A DNA stretch of 32,764 nucleotides from Prevotella sp. (GCA_017474515.1 JAFVHN010000112.1:1-32764), one strand, 5' to 3'; counted from the first letter of the stretch, positions 7,625 through 18,006 are shown. A program made the numbers and translations. Notes: generated from the letters alone by a model not told the origin.

Positions 7625-7641
7625 ATGCGAGCCGAAAATGG

Positions 7642-8565
7642 TCACTCGCGGTAGAACCATCCAATGAACTTATTGAGCCAGGAAATGGAAAAGCGGAACC
7701 AGCGGTAGGTGCTCACCTCCTTGCCGCCGAAACTGAGAATGAAGTCGCGGTAAGGATTGTGGCTGAAGGGCAATCCGGCATCCATGAACCTTATGTGCCG
7801 GTAGTGGCTCTGGTAGGCCTGCTCAATGGCGGCCCAAACGGTGGCCGTGTCGGGATGTAGGCGCGAATGGCTCTTTCGTTTCGATGCCAGGTACCACAGG
7901 TAAGCGTCTTCCTTGTCGTAAACACAGGCACATCCGCCGATGGTTCGCCCGCGATGGGTGGTGCGGAAGAGGCGGGCATGGCGGCTTGCCAACAATTCGG
8001 CAAACAGCCGTTCGGAGGGAAGGTATCGGCGCACCTTCAGGGAGAAGAACTGGCGCAGCATGCGGTGGAAGTCGCGAAACTCGCTGAAATCCTCCACTTC
8101 ATGCACTTCCACGCCGGCCTCGCCGATGGCTTTTATCCGCTCAAGCATTTTCTCCGAGAGCCGCTCGCGAGGGGGCTTCGAGTGGAGGCTGTTGTGAACC
8201 TCCATCCAATGGACGGGGAAATAGCCGTTTTGGCGGAAAAGGCGGTAGCCGAACATTTTCTGGGTGAGGTTGCTGAACTCGATGTACATGCACATCTTGC
8301 GCTGGAACTTGCGGGTGATGGCATCGAGCATCAGGTTGAAAAGATGTTCACGGTCTTCGCCGGCGGCATATTCGCCCTCGCTGTAAACGCGGCCTTGCGT
8401 GAAAAGATAAGGCGGAATGAGCGAACCGCGACGGCGAAGGGAGGCCAGCAGATGAGCCACCACGCGCGGGCCGCGGCGCACGACAACCATGAACGGCGTT
8501 TCGCCACGCGTCTTTTCGAGTATCTTGAAATACTCGGTGCTGTGGTAAAAAAGCTGGCAGTCCAT
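7642..8565 (-). CDS. FemAB/GNAT-like acyltransferase-fold protein
   Basis: With the ATG at 8565 the product is 307 residues (MDCQLFYHSTEYFKILEKT...). The C-terminal half resembles the acetyltransferase fold of FemAB/BioF2-like proteins: ARLFRTTHRGRTIGGCACVY followed by AYLWYLASKRK and then a conserved end, HIRFMDAGLPFSHNPYRDFILSFGG split over two strands. Such proteins transfer an amino acid or acyl group; the substrate here is unknown. No signal peptide or membrane span. The frame stays open upstream to a TTG at 8655 and a GTG at 8619, but a well-formed promoter (8656-8625) overlaps that part, so the ATG is preferred. A minor risk is a leaderless GTG start. Monocistronic by context. Confidence 0.65.
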   Translation of the reverse strand: MDCQLFYHSTEYFKILEKTRGETPFMVVVRRGPRVVAHLLASLRRRGSLIPPYLFTQGRVYSEGEYAAGEDREHLFNLMLDAITRKFQRKMCMYIEFSNLTQKMFGYRLFRQNGYFPVHWMEVHNSLHSKPPRERLSEKMLERIKAIGEAGVEVHEVEDFSEFRDFHRMLRQFFSLKVRRYLPSERLFAELLASRHARLFRTTHRGRTIGGCACVYDKEDAYLWYLASKRKSHSRLHPDTATVWAAIEQAYQSHYRHIRFMDAGLPFSHNPYRDFILSFGGKEVSTYRWFRFSISWLNKFIGWFYRE

Positions 8566-8624
8566 GGCCGGCAATCCCCCACTCTGCTCGATGACCTCGG
8601 TCGATAGCTGTTCGTTCACGAAGG

Positions 8625-8656
8625 CAAAGATAAAGGAATTTGTGCAGAGTGCCAAA
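8625..8656 (-). promoter_or_regulatory. Promoter of the FemAB-like gene
   Basis: Minus-strand TTTG (8656-8653), 20 bases, then TATCTTTG (8632-8625): both boxes match the Bacteroidetes consensus. Transcription would begin near 8619, giving a leader of roughly 54 bases before the ATG at 8565. Confidence 0.7.
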
Positions 8657-8783
8657 TATTTAACTGATTTTTAGTTGAAAAGTCGTTAAATTGAAAGTTG
8701 ATAAAATGAAAATTAACTGACATCTTTTATTTAACCTTTTAAAATATTTTGGTTTGTCACCTTTAAAGAAAGGACGCGAAGTG

Positions 8784-8814
8784 TTGTGAGAACCGAAAAA
8801 AAGTCGTAACTTTG
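8784..8814 (+). promoter_or_regulatory. Promoter of the nitroreductase operon
   Basis: TTG (8784-8786), 20 bases, then TAACTTTG (8807-8814), 23 bases ahead of the ATG at 8838. Matches the Bacteroidetes -33/-7 pattern. Confidence 0.7.
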
Positions 8815-8837
8815 CAGTCAATAAAACTTTATTTGAT

Positions 8838-9365
8838 ATGGAAAATTTCAAGGATTTGGTTCAGGTGCGCCGTAGCCACCGCAAGTTTACCGAAGAACAG
8901 ATAGATGCCGACGACGTTCAGCTCATCCTCCGTGCCGGGCTGATGTCGCCAACGTCGAAGAGCCAGCGCGCGTGGCATTTCGTCGTGGTTGACGACAAGA
9001 CAGACATTGAGAAGATTGCAGATGCCAAGGACCTGGGCAGCCAGTTCATCAAGGGTGCCCCGTTGGTGGTCGTGGTTTTGGGCGACCCCCTGCAAAACGA
9101 CTGCTGGGTGGAAGACGGCAGCATCGCCGCCATTTCCATGCAGTACCAGGCCGAGGACTTGGGGCTTGGCTCGTGCTGGGCGCAGATGAGGGGACGGGGA
9201 CTGTCCGACGGCACCAGCGCCGACACCGTGCTCAGGGGCATTCTCGACATTCCCGAGAACATGAACTGCCTGTGCGTGCTCGCCTTTGGACATAAGGCCG
9301 ACGAGCGAAAGCCGCAAAACGAGGACCGGCTGAAATGGGAAAACGTTCACGTGGGAAAATTTTGA
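8838..9365 (+). CDS. Nitroreductase family protein
   Basis: A 175-residue flavin-dependent oxidoreductase of the nitroreductase superfamily: RRSHRKF (11-17) is the usual N-terminal FMN-phosphate contact, [12 protein letters not shown] the next FMN-binding loop, and [10 protein letters not shown] the typical mid-domain motif. Family members reduce nitro compounds, quinones or flavins with NAD(P)H; the physiological substrate is not evident. It is one of the small single-domain forms common in Bacteroidales and lacks the ferredoxin domain found in some relatives. First gene of a three-gene run; the next ATG follows its stop after 4 bases. Confidence 0.85.
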   Translation: MENFKDLVQVRRSHRKFTEEQIDADDVQLILRAGLMSPTSKSQRAWHFVVVDDKTDIEKIADAKDLGSQFIKGAPLVVVVLGDPLQNDCWVEDGSIAAISMQYQAEDLGLGSCWAQMRGRGLSDGTSADTVLRGILDIPENMNCLCVLAFGHKADERKPQNEDRLKWENVHVGKF

Positions 9366-9369
9366 AGGC

Positions 9370-9888
9370 ATGATTAACTATGACCTGAAAAAAATCAGGA
9401 GCATCGTCTTCGACGTGGACGGCGTGCTGAGCAGTGAAACCATTGTGCTCAATGCCGACGGTGAGCCTTTGCGCACGGTGAACATCAAGGACGGCTATGC
9501 CATTCAGCTGGCCCAGAAAATGGGTCTGCGCATTGCCATTATCACTGGCGGATGGACAGACGCGGTGAGGCTCAGGTATGAGCGCCTGGGCGTGGAAGAC
9601 ATCTACATGAAGTGCGCCGTAAAGATAAAGACCTACGACGAGTTCCTGAAAAAACATGGACTGAAGGATGAAGAGGTCATCTACATGGGCGACGACATTC
9701 CCGACCTGGAAATCATGCGGAGGGCCGGTTGTCCGTGCTGTCCGGCCGATGCCTGTCCGGAAGTGAAGGAAGCCAGCCGATATGTCAGCGGTAGGAAAGG
9801 CGGAAAGGGCTGCGCCCGCGACATCATTGAGCAGGTGCTCAGGGCACAGGGCAAATGGATGGCCGACGAGAAAGCATTCGGATGGTAG
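9370..9888 (+). CDS. kdsC: KdsC-type HAD phosphatase (3-deoxy-D-manno-octulosonate 8-phosphate phosphatase)
   Basis: The 172-residue protein has the HAD motif I FDVDGVL (14-20; nucleophile Asp15, acid/base Asp17), motif II in IITGG (57-61) and motif [10 protein letters not shown] (107-114) with no cap domain, the pattern of tetrameric KDO-8-P phosphatases. Length matches KdsC. The expected role is the release of phosphate from KDO-8-P during synthesis of the lipopolysaccharide inner core. Other capless HAD sugar phosphatases are close in sequence, so the exact substrate is inferred. Tightly spaced after the nitroreductase. Confidence 0.8.
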   Translation: MINYDLKKIRSIVFDVDGVLSSETIVLNADGEPLRTVNIKDGYAIQLAQKMGLRIAIITGGWTDAVRLRYERLGVEDIYMKCAVKIKTYDEFLKKHGLKDEEVIYMGDDIPDLEIMRRAGCPCCPADACPEVKEASRYVSGRKGGKGCARDIIEQVLRAQGKWMADEKAFGW

Positions 9889-9910
9889 TAAGTCATTAGA
9901 AAGAAACGAA

Positions 9911-10480
9911 ATGAAAAAGAAAATAATACTTGCAAGCAACAGCCCGCGGCGAAAAGAACTGCTGGCCGGACTGGATGTTGACTTCGAGGTGAAAGTGTTG
10001 CCCGACATCGACGAGAGCTATCCCGACGACCTGCCCGTGGAAGATATTGCACAATTCATTGCAAAGGAAAAAGCGGCGGCATACGTTGAATTGCTCAAGA
10101 GCGACGAACTGCTCATCACGGCAGACACCATCGTGGTCGTGGATAAAGAAATTCTGGGGAAGCCGGAGGACGAAGATGATGCCCGCAGAATGCTCAACAC
10201 CATCAGCGGAAGGACGCATCAGGTCATTACCGGTGTCTGCCTGATGACAAGCGAAAAAACAAAAGCCTTCGCCGTTGTCACCGATGTCACCTTCAAACAA
10301 CTGACAGACAAGGAAATAGATACTTATATCAAGAAATACAAGCCCTTCGACAAGGCCGGGGCCTACGGCATTCAGGAATGGATTGGCTATATTGGCGTGA
10401 CCAATCTTTCAGGCTCCTATTTCAATGTGATGGGATTGCCCGTGCAACGCATCTATACCGAGATGCAGGACATGTTATAA
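9911..10480 (+). CDS. maf: Maf-like nucleotide pyrophosphatase
   Basis: The 189-residue protein starts MKKKIILASNSPRRKELL, the diagnostic Maf N-terminus, followed by the catalytic TADTIV (70-75, Asp72), GKPEDEDDARRML, SGRTHQVITGV and GAYGIQEW. Maf proteins hydrolyse dTTP/UTP or modified nucleotides to monophosphates and may limit misincorporation. The ATG at 9911 is chosen over an in-frame extension that would run far into kdsC. It lies 22 bases after kdsC and is followed by a low-complexity stretch and a long inverted repeat facing galK. Confidence 0.9.
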   Translation: MKKKIILASNSPRRKELLAGLDVDFEVKVLPDIDESYPDDLPVEDIAQFIAKEKAAAYVELLKSDELLITADTIVVVDKEILGKPEDEDDARRMLNTISGRTHQVITGVCLMTSEKTKAFAVVTDVTFKQLTDKEIDTYIKKYKPFDKAGAYGIQEWIGYIGVTNLSGSYFNVMGLPVQRIYTEMQDML

Positions 10481-10590
10481 AAAGTGTAAAGTAAAAAGTG
10501 TAAAGTGAAAAGTGTAAAGTAAAAAGTGTAAAGTGAAAAATGAAAAGTGAAAAATGAAAAGTGAAAAATGAAAAGTGAAAAATGAAGAGT
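10481..10590 (+). repeat. Low-complexity AAAGTGTAAAGT / GAAAAATGAAAAGT tract
   Basis: About 110 bases made of short purine-rich units: AAAAGTGTAAAGT repeated, passing into GAAAAATGAAAAGT repeats. Non-coding; probably grown by slippage. Its end is the left arm of the adjoining inverted repeat. Confidence 0.75.
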
Positions 10591-10652
10591 GAAGAATTTG
10601 CTACCGCCATTGTTTAGGGCTGAATGCAAATTCTTCACTCTTCACTTTTCAC
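10575..10652. terminator. 27-base inverted repeat between convergent maf and galK
   Basis: The arm 10575-10601 and the arm 10626-10652 are reverse complements over 27 bases with one mismatch (GAAGAGTGAAGAATTTGC against GCAAATTCTTCACTCTTC), loop of 24. Located between the 3' ends of two convergent genes, it probably ends transcription from both sides. The arms lack a terminal T-run and are A/G- and C/T-rich throughout. Confidence 0.6.
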
Positions 10653-10664
10653 TCTTCACTCAGA

Positions 10665-11831
10665 TTAGCAAAGCCTTCTGGAGCCGTCGCCGATGACCAC
10701 GTCGATGACTTTCGGCTCCTTGCCGTATTTCTCGGCATACTTTTTCTTGGCTGTCTCGATGAAGGGACGGTAGAGTTCGTTCTTCACCAGGTTGATGGTA
10801 CAACCGCCGAAACCGCCGCCCATGATGCGGGAGCCCGTAACGCCACATTCCTTGGCGATATCGTTGAGGAAGTCGAGCTCTTCGCACGACACTTCATATT
10901 CCTTCGAAAGTCCCTCGTGGGTTTCATACATTTTCTTTCCCACCGTTTCGTAGTCGCCGGCAACGAGTGCGTCGCAAACGGCCAGCACCCGGTCTTTCTC
11001 GCCCAATACGAAATGAGCACGCTTGTAATCTTCTTCGCCAACTTCCTGACGTACCTCTTCAAGCTGTTCCCATGTGCAATCGCGCAGGGTCTCGAACTTT
11101 CCTTCGGGATGCTTGGCGGCAATGGCTTTCACAACGTTTTCGCAAGAATTGCGGCGGTCGTTGTAGGGCGAACCGGCCAGCTCATGCTTCACACAAGAAT
11201 TGAGCAGCACCAGTTTGTAACCTTTCGGGTCGAAGGGGAAATATTCAAATTCGCGGCTACGGCAATCCAGGCGCATGAGTTTTCCTGCCTGTCCGAACAC
11301 GCTGGCGAACTGGTCCATAATGCCACAATTAACACCGCAATAGTTGTGCTCGGTGGCTTGTCCGGCCAGGGCCATGTCCCACTGGCTCACCTTGTTGTCG
11401 CCGAATATGTCGTTCAAGCCGAAGGCGAAGCAGCTCTCCATGGCTGCCGACGATGACATGCCGGCTCCGAGGGGCACGTCGCCGGCAAAAGCAACGTTGA
11501 AGCCTTTCACGGGAACGCCGCGTTTCTGCATCTCCTTGGCAATGCCGTAGATGTAGCGGGCCCAGCTGGTCTTCGGGCCGGCGGGGTCGTCCAACTTGAA
11601 GTCCACGCGGTCTTTCAGGTCGATGGCATAGGCTCGCACCGTGTCTTCGGTGCCGTTGGCACGCATTTCAGCCATGATGCCAAGGTCCACTGCTCCGGGG
11701 AACACGAATCCTCCGTTGTAGTCTGTATGTTCACCAATCAGGTTGATTCTGCCGGGAGAGGCATACACATTTCCTGTCATTCCATCGAAGTGCTTCACAA
11801 AGCGGCTTCTTACGAAATCAATTTCCATCAT
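10665..11831 (-). CDS. galK: Galactokinase
   Basis: The 388-residue GHMP kinase has the galactokinase signature GRINLIGEHTDYNGG (27-41), the ATP-binding GHMP motif VPLGAGMSSSAAMES (119-133) and the third motif GGGFGG (338-343). It phosphorylates alpha-D-galactose to galactose 1-phosphate in the cytosol, the first committed step of the Leloir pathway. Two adjacent ATGs (11831 and 11828) could both start it. It follows galM after 38 bases on the same strand, an evident operon. galT and galE are not in the window. Confidence 0.97.
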   Translation of the reverse strand: MMEIDFVRSRFVKHFDGMTGNVYASPGRINLIGEHTDYNGGFVFPGAVDLGIMAEMRANGTEDTVRAYAIDLKDRVDFKLDDPAGPKTSWARYIYGIAKEMQKRGVPVKGFNVAFAGDVPLGAGMSSSAAMESCFAFGLNDIFGDNKVSQWDMALAGQATEHNYCGVNCGIMDQFASVFGQAGKLMRLDCRSREFEYFPFDPKGYKLVLLNSCVKHELAGSPYNDRRNSCENVVKAIAAKHPEGKFETLRDCTWEQLEEVRQEVGEEDYKRAHFVLGEKDRVLAVCDALVAGDYETVGKKMYETHEGLSKEYEVSCEELDFLNDIAKECGVTGSRIMGGGFGGCTINLVKNELYRPFIETAKKKYAEKYGKEPKVIDVVIGDGSRRLC

Positions 11832-11869
11832 AGTCGTATATTTTTAATGATTATTGGGTGTTCAGATGA

Positions 11870-12955
11870 TTAAACGGTGCCAAACTTGTAAATGGTCTTT
11901 TGCTTGTACTGTTGTCCGGGGTACAAAATGACCGACGGGAAATAGGGACGGTTGGGCGAATCGGGGAAATGCTGGCATTCAAAGCAGATGGCACTTCGGC
12001 GGGGGAATGTAGCGCCATGCTGTCCCTTATAGCCTGTTGCCCAGTTGTCGGTATAGACTTGCATGCCCGGCTCGGTGGTATAAACTTCCATGGTTCTTCC
12101 GCTATTGGGCTCGATGATGCGGGCCGCAAAGGTCAGCTCGCCCTCTTCGTGCTTGTTGAGCACAAAGCAGTGGTCGTAGCCAGCGCCGTTCTTGATTTGC
12201 TCGTGGTCGGCATCAATGTCGCGCCCCACGGCTTTCGGCGTGCGGAAATCAAAGGGCGTGCCCTCTACCTTGAGAATTTCTCCGGTGGGGATGCAGTTCT
12301 CGTCGATGGGGATGAAGAAATCGGCATTGATTTCGCACTCCAGGTCGTCGATGGTCGGCGTGGGATCGGCTATGCCGGCCAGGGAGAAGAATGCGTGGTG
12401 GGTGAGGTTGACAAGGGTTTTCTTGTTGGTGGTGGCCATGTAGCCGATGACCAATTCGTTGTCATCGTTGAAGTTATAAACCACGGTCACTTTCATTTCC
12501 CCGGTGAACCCTTCTTCCAGATAAGGAGAAACGTAGTTGAGGACAAGGGTGGTGTCGCTCATCTGAAGGGCATCCCATACCCGGGCGTGGAATCCCGTGG
12601 GACCGCCGTGAAGGGCATTGGGACCGTTGTTGATGGCCAACTGGTACTGCTTTCCATTGAGCTGGAACTTGCCTTCCTTGATACGGTTGCCGTATCTTCC
12701 AATCAAAGTGGAAAGATAAGGCTCGGGACTGTTAATGACTTCCTGAATGTTGTCGTGGCCCTGAATGACATTGCCAATGTTGCCGTCCTTGTCAGGTACC
12801 ATGATGGCCACCACCGCACCGCCATAGTTGGTGATGGCCACTTCGTTGCCCTGCGAATTCTTCAGGATGTAGAGGTCTGTATTCTTTCCGTTAATAGTGG
12901 TTTGAAAATCCTCTCGTTTCAAACCACACAAATTCTGTGTTTCACTTGTGCTCAT
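11870..12955 (-). CDS. galM: Aldose 1-epimerase (mutarotase)
   Basis: With the ATG at 12955 the protein is 361 residues (MSTSETQNLCGLKRED...). Family features are ITNYGGAVVAIMVPDKDG, the strand NRIKEGKF near residue 90, NALHGGPTGFHARVWD with the conserved His, NLTHHAFFSLAG with the catalytic His pair region, and the Glu-containing end. It interconverts the anomers of galactose and glucose and supplies alpha-galactose to GalK. No signal peptide, so it is cytoplasmic. A TTG three codons further upstream is possible but unlikely. First gene of galM-galK. Confidence 0.93.
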   Translation of the reverse strand: MSTSETQNLCGLKREDFQTTINGKNTDLYILKNSQGNEVAITNYGGAVVAIMVPDKDGNIGNVIQGHDNIQEVINSPEPYLSTLIGRYGNRIKEGKFQLNGKQYQLAINNGPNALHGGPTGFHARVWDALQMSDTTLVLNYVSPYLEEGFTGEMKVTVVYNFNDDNELVIGYMATTNKKTLVNLTHHAFFSLAGIADPTPTIDDLECEINADFFIPIDENCIPTGEILKVEGTPFDFRTPKAVGRDIDADHEQIKNGAGYDHCFVLNKHEEGELTFAARIIEPNSGRTMEVYTTEPGMQVYTDNWATGYKGQHGATFPRRSAICFECQHFPDSPNRPYFPSVILYPGQQYKQKTIYKFGTV

Positions 12956-12960
12956 AATTA

Positions 12961-12987
12961 CCAAGTTTTAGTTATAATCAAACTTGG
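12961..12987 (-). promoter_or_regulatory. Inverted repeat in the galM leader, possible operator
   Basis: CCAAGTTT (12961-12968) and AAACTTGG (12980-12987) form a perfect 8-base inverted repeat, 11-base spacer, ending 5 bases before the galM ATG and adjoining the expected transcription start. It may be a repressor site or an RNA hairpin that hides the ribosome binding region. Confidence 0.4.
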
Positions 12988-12989
12988 TG

Positions 12990-13021
12990 CAAATTAACGA
13001 AATTATTTCGAGAATAGCAAA
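12990..13021 (-). promoter_or_regulatory. Candidate galM-galK promoter
   Basis: Minus-strand TTTG (13021-13018), 20 bases, then TTAATTTG (12997-12990), one mismatch from TAnnTTTG. Confidence 0.5.
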
Positions 13022-13112
13022 CGAAACATCTAAAAATAAGCAAATTCGACGTTAAAAACAACTAAATAGGAAAAAAGAAGGAGTGCCTACGGTTGTTTTA
13101 ACATTAATTTGG

Positions 13113-14345
13113 TCAGCTTTGCCGGCCAATGTCAGTCAACAGGTCGGCCACGACGTAACTGCTTCCGCCCACGAATATGAAGTCGTCGGCAGAAGAATCG
13201 TTGAGGGCCTGGCAATAGGCCTGTAAAACGCTTGGGAACGACTGTCCGGTGAGTTGGAGGGCATCACCTTTTTCCTTTACTATTTGGTGAGGAATGGCCC
13301 GGTGTGTGCTGGCTTGAGTCCAATAATAGATGGCATCGTTTGGCAACAAACGCATGATGTTGTCGATGTCCTTGTCGTCAACCATTCCGAACACGATGCG
13401 AAGCCGGCGACAGGGCTGCGTCTTGATTTGCGGCGCAAGATATTGCCATCCCGCAAGGTTGTGGCCGGTGTCGCAAACGACGAGTGGATTGTGGCGGATG
13501 GTCTGCCACCGCCCCGAAAATCCGGTCATGCTGCACACGTCGGCCAGACCTTTTACAATGGCATCATCGCTGAGTCCCAAGACGCGGGCGGCACAAAGAA
13601 TGGTGCGTTTGTTCTTTTCCTGATAATTCCCGAAAAGTCCGAAAGGCGATGCTTCCAATGGGTCGGCGGCCATTTCTTCTGCAAAATAAACAGGGGCGTT
13701 TTCCTGCCGGGCTTTTTCTATAAAGACGGGTTTTGTCTCATTGCACGTTTCTCCGACCACCACCGGCACTTCCTTCTTAATGATTCCGGCTTTTTCGGCG
13801 GCAATCTGTTGGAGCGTATGGCCGAGGAATTGCGTGTGGTCAAAAGAAATGTTGGTGATAACCGACAGCATGGGCGAGATGATGTTGGTGCAATCGAGCC
13901 TGCCACCCAACCCTACTTCAATGACGGCCACATCCACCTCTTGTTCGGCAAAGTACTTGAAGGCCATGGCCGTGGTAAGTTCAAAAAAGGAAGGCTTCAG
14001 AGGCTCAAAGAAGTTCTTTTCTTTTTCCACAAAGTCAACCACCCATTCTTCGCTGACACACAGCCCGTTGACTTTTATTCGTTCACGGAAATCTACAAGG
14101 TGTGGCGAGGTGAACAATCCCGTCTTTAAGCCCTCGGCCTGCAACATGGCGGCCAGGGTGTGCGAGCAACTGCCCTTGCCGTTTGTGCCTGCCACGTGGA
14201 CGGTTTTGTATTTCTTATGGGGATGGCCGAAATGTTCATCCAGGGCCAGCGTGTTTTCCAGCCCTTCCTTATACGCCTTTGCCCCTACCCTTTCGAAGGC
14301 CGGAGTTGCATGATAGAGATAATCAATTGTTTCCTTATAGTCCAT
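13113..14345 (-). CDS. folC: Bifunctional folylpolyglutamate synthase/dihydrofolate synthase
   Basis: The 410-residue Mur-ligase-fold protein has the P-loop VAGTNGKGS (51-59), TSPHLVDFRERI (substrate binding), EVGLGGRLDCTN, and the FDHTQFLGHTLQQIAAEKAGIIK segment, all standard in FolC. It adds glutamate to dihydropteroate and to tetrahydrofolate. Normal length. The start ATG lies only about 9 bases after the T-run of the dnaJ terminator, leaving little room for its own promoter. Confidence 0.95.
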   Translation of the reverse strand: MDYKETIDYLYHATPAFERVGAKAYKEGLENTLALDEHFGHPHKKYKTVHVAGTNGKGSCSHTLAAMLQAEGLKTGLFTSPHLVDFRERIKVNGLCVSEEWVVDFVEKEKNFFEPLKPSFFELTTAMAFKYFAEQEVDVAVIEVGLGGRLDCTNIISPMLSVITNISFDHTQFLGHTLQQIAAEKAGIIKKEVPVVVGETCNETKPVFIEKARQENAPVYFAEEMAADPLEASPFGLFGNYQEKNKRTILCAARVLGLSDDAIVKGLADVCSMTGFSGRWQTIRHNPLVVCDTGHNLAGWQYLAPQIKTQPCRRLRIVFGMVDDKDIDNIMRLLPNDAIYYWTQASTHRAIPHQIVKEKGDALQLTGQSFPSVLQAYCQALNDSSADDFIFVGGSSYVVADLLTDIGRQS

Positions 14346-14353
14346 CTTTGCGA

Positions 14354-14399
14354 AAAAAGCGGCGCGGAAACGGTAGGCATTGCTTCCGTTTCCGCGCCG
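14354..14399 (-). terminator. Strong terminator between dnaJ and folC
   Basis: CGGCGCGGAAACGG (14360-14373) and CCGTTTCCGCGCCG (14386-14399) form a perfect 14-base GC-rich stem. On the minus strand a T6 run follows immediately (14359-14354). It sits after the dnaJ stop and just ahead of the folC start. Confidence 0.9.
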
Positions 14400-14410
14400 T
14401 TATGTCTTTA

Positions 14411-15571
14411 TCAGTTGAAATAATTCTTGAATTTATCGAAAATGCTTTTCTTCGTTTGCTGGTCGCCCTTGAAGTTGTCGCTTTTCTTCAGTTCCTCAAG
14501 CATTTTCTTCTCTTCCCTCGAAAGTTCTTTCGGCACATATACGCTGACGTTGACGATAAGATCGCCAATTTCGCGGCCATAGCCCTGAACGGGCGGCAAG
14601 CCCTTGTCCCTGAGCCGCAGGGTTTTTCCGGGCTGGGTACCGGGCTCAATCTTTATCTTCACCTTCGAGCCGTCAACGGTGGGTATCTCGGCCGTGCCGC
14701 CAAGCGCCGCCGTGGGGAAGTCGAGCAAAAGGTTATAGAGAATGTTCTCGCCGTCGCGCACAAAAATGTCGTTGGGCTCTTCTTCAATGAAGACCTGGAT
14801 GTTGCCGGGAGCGCCATTGTGAATGCCGGCATTTCCCTTGCCCGGCACGTTGACGACCATTCCCTCGGCCACGCCGGCAGGGATTTTTATCTCAACCACC
14901 TCTTCGCCTTTCACGATGCCCGAGCCATGACATTCGTGGCATTTGTTCTTGATGATAGTGCCTTCGCCTTGGCAAGTGGGGCAAACGCTTTGTGTCTGCA
15001 TCACGCCGAAAAGGCTCTGCGTGGTGCGAACTACCACGCCGCTGCCGTGGCATGTCGGGCAAGTTTCCGACTTGCTGCCTTCCTCGGCTCCCGTTCCGTG
15101 GCAATGCGAGCAGGCCACGTCTTTCTTTACTTTGAATTTCTTCGTAACGCCGGTGGCCACCTCCTGCAGGGTGAGCTTAACTTTCAGCCGAAGGTCGCTC
15201 CCCCGGTGATTGGCCGCCTGCCTTCCGCCGCCTCCATATCCCGAGAATCCGCCAAATCCTCCCCTTCCTCCGAACACGTCGCCGAACATGGAGAAGATGT
15301 CGTCCATGGAGAACCCTCCGCCAGAGAATCCTCCGAAACCGCCCATGTTTGGCCCGTCGAAACCGAACTGGTCATATTGTTGGCGCTTTTTCGGGTCGTG
15401 TAGCACGTCGTAGGCTTCGGCAGCCTCCTTGAACTTTTCCTCGGCCTCTTTGTTGCCGGGGTTGCGGTCAGGGTGGTATTTGATGGCTATTTTCCTATAA
15501 GCCTTCTTGATGTCGTCCTCGCTGGCGTTTTTGTCTATGCCCAGCACTTCATAGTAATCTCTTTTTGCCAT
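14411..15571 (-). CDS. dnaJ: Chaperone DnaJ
   Basis: The 386-residue protein has the full type I layout: J domain with HPD (33-35), Gly/Phe-rich linker (about 72-118), the zinc-finger domain with CSHCHGTG (154-161), CPTCHGSG (171-178), CPTCQGEG (197-204) and CHECHGSG (211-218), then the C-terminal substrate-binding domains. It stimulates DnaK ATPase and delivers unfolded clients. Located 51 bases downstream of grpE; dnaK is not in the window. No CIRCE element was seen ahead of the group. Confidence 0.98.
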   Translation of the reverse strand: MAKRDYYEVLGIDKNASEDDIKKAYRKIAIKYHPDRNPGNKEAEEKFKEAAEAYDVLHDPKKRQQYDQFGFDGPNMGGFGGFSGGGFSMDDIFSMFGDVFGGRGGFGGFSGYGGGGRQAANHRGSDLRLKVKLTLQEVATGVTKKFKVKKDVACSHCHGTGAEEGSKSETCPTCHGSGVVVRTTQSLFGVMQTQSVCPTCQGEGTIIKNKCHECHGSGIVKGEEVVEIKIPAGVAEGMVVNVPGKGNAGIHNGAPGNIQVFIEEEPNDIFVRDGENILYNLLLDFPTAALGGTAEIPTVDGSKVKIKIEPGTQPGKTLRLRDKGLPPVQGYGREIGDLIVNVSVYVPKELSREEKKMLEELKKSDNFKGDQQTKKSIFDKFKNYFN

Positions 15572-15622
15572 TTGTTAAAAAGATGTGTTTGGTGTCATAG
15601 TGACAACATGTCATATCAGGGC

Positions 15623-16258
15623 CTATTGTCCCACCGCCACTTTGGCATGCCTGATTACTTTGTCGTTGAGCATATAGCCTGTCTGCACGCAGTCGATGAC
15701 CATGCCTTTTTTGTCGTCGCCCATACCGGGAACCATGGCAATGGCTTCATGGAAGTCAACGTCGAAGGGCTTGTCCTGAGTTTCAATTTTCTTTACGCCC
15801 AGTCCCTCGAGAATTTTCACGAACTTGTGGAAAATGAGCTCCATGCCCTCCTTTGCGGTGCCGGCATCGTCGGAGGCCGCCGACAGTGCCCGCTCAAAGT
15901 CGTCGAGCACGGGCAGTATGGCAATAATGGTTTTCTCACCGCCGTTTAGAATCAGTTCGGCCTTCTCCTTGATGGTGCGCTTGCGGTAGTTTTCAAACTC
16001 TGCCCGTGCCCTGAGATACTGGTCCTTGAGCTGTTCTATTTCCTCCTGCGCCTTTTCCAGTGGAGTCTTCTCCTCTTCCTGTTCTTCGGCCGGTGTTTCC
16101 TGGGGGTCTTCTGGCTTTTCCCTGGTGTCTTCGCTTGCCGTCTCCTGGGCGGCGGTTTCTGTTTCTACGGTTTCCTCGGTGATGTTTCCATCCTCGATTT
16201 CTATTTTCTTTTCTTCATCCATTGCTTTTGATTTTGATTTCTTTCTCAACCATTTCAT
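15623..16258 (-). CDS. grpE: Nucleotide exchange factor GrpE
   Basis: The 211-residue protein has a long acidic, Glu/Thr-rich N-terminal region (about residues 13-70), a helical segment QIEQLKDQYLRARAEFENYRKRT-type heptads typical of the GrpE dimer stalk, and the C-terminal beta domain ending GYMLNDKVIRHAKVAVGQ. It releases ADP from DnaK. A second in-frame ATG (16222, MDEEKK) could be the real start, since the first 12 residues are simply basic. Lies 38 bases after the ABC-F gene and 51 before dnaJ. Confidence 0.95.
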   Translation of the reverse strand: MKWLRKKSKSKAMDEEKKIEIEDGNITEETVETETAAQETASEDTREKPEDPQETPAEEQEEEKTPLEKAQEEIEQLKDQYLRARAEFENYRKRTIKEKAELILNGGEKTIIAILPVLDDFERALSAASDDAGTAKEGMELIFHKFVKILEGLGVKKIETQDKPFDVDFHEAIAMVPGMGDDKKGMVIDCVQTGYMLNDKVIRHAKVAVGQ

Positions 16259-16296
16259 GCAAACATCGTGCCATTAGTGAATGTTCTTGTTCTTAA

Positions 16297-18006
<1,710 letters not shown>

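Larger units (their letters stand above)
7193..7641. other. Non-coding region between ffh and the FemAB-like gene
   Basis: About 450 bases without a gene. It holds the ffh promoter candidate, an inverted repeat AAGGTGCA/TGCACCTT (7251-7258/7271-7278), a perfect palindrome GTTGCGAT-GGT-ATCGCAAC (7351-7369), a run of ten G (7392-7401) and copy B of the dispersed hairpin element (7424-7624). Confidence 0.6.

Noticed and set aside
10481-10652. CRISPR-like array
   Set aside because: The units are 7-14 base low-complexity repeats without unique spacers, and no cas genes are near.
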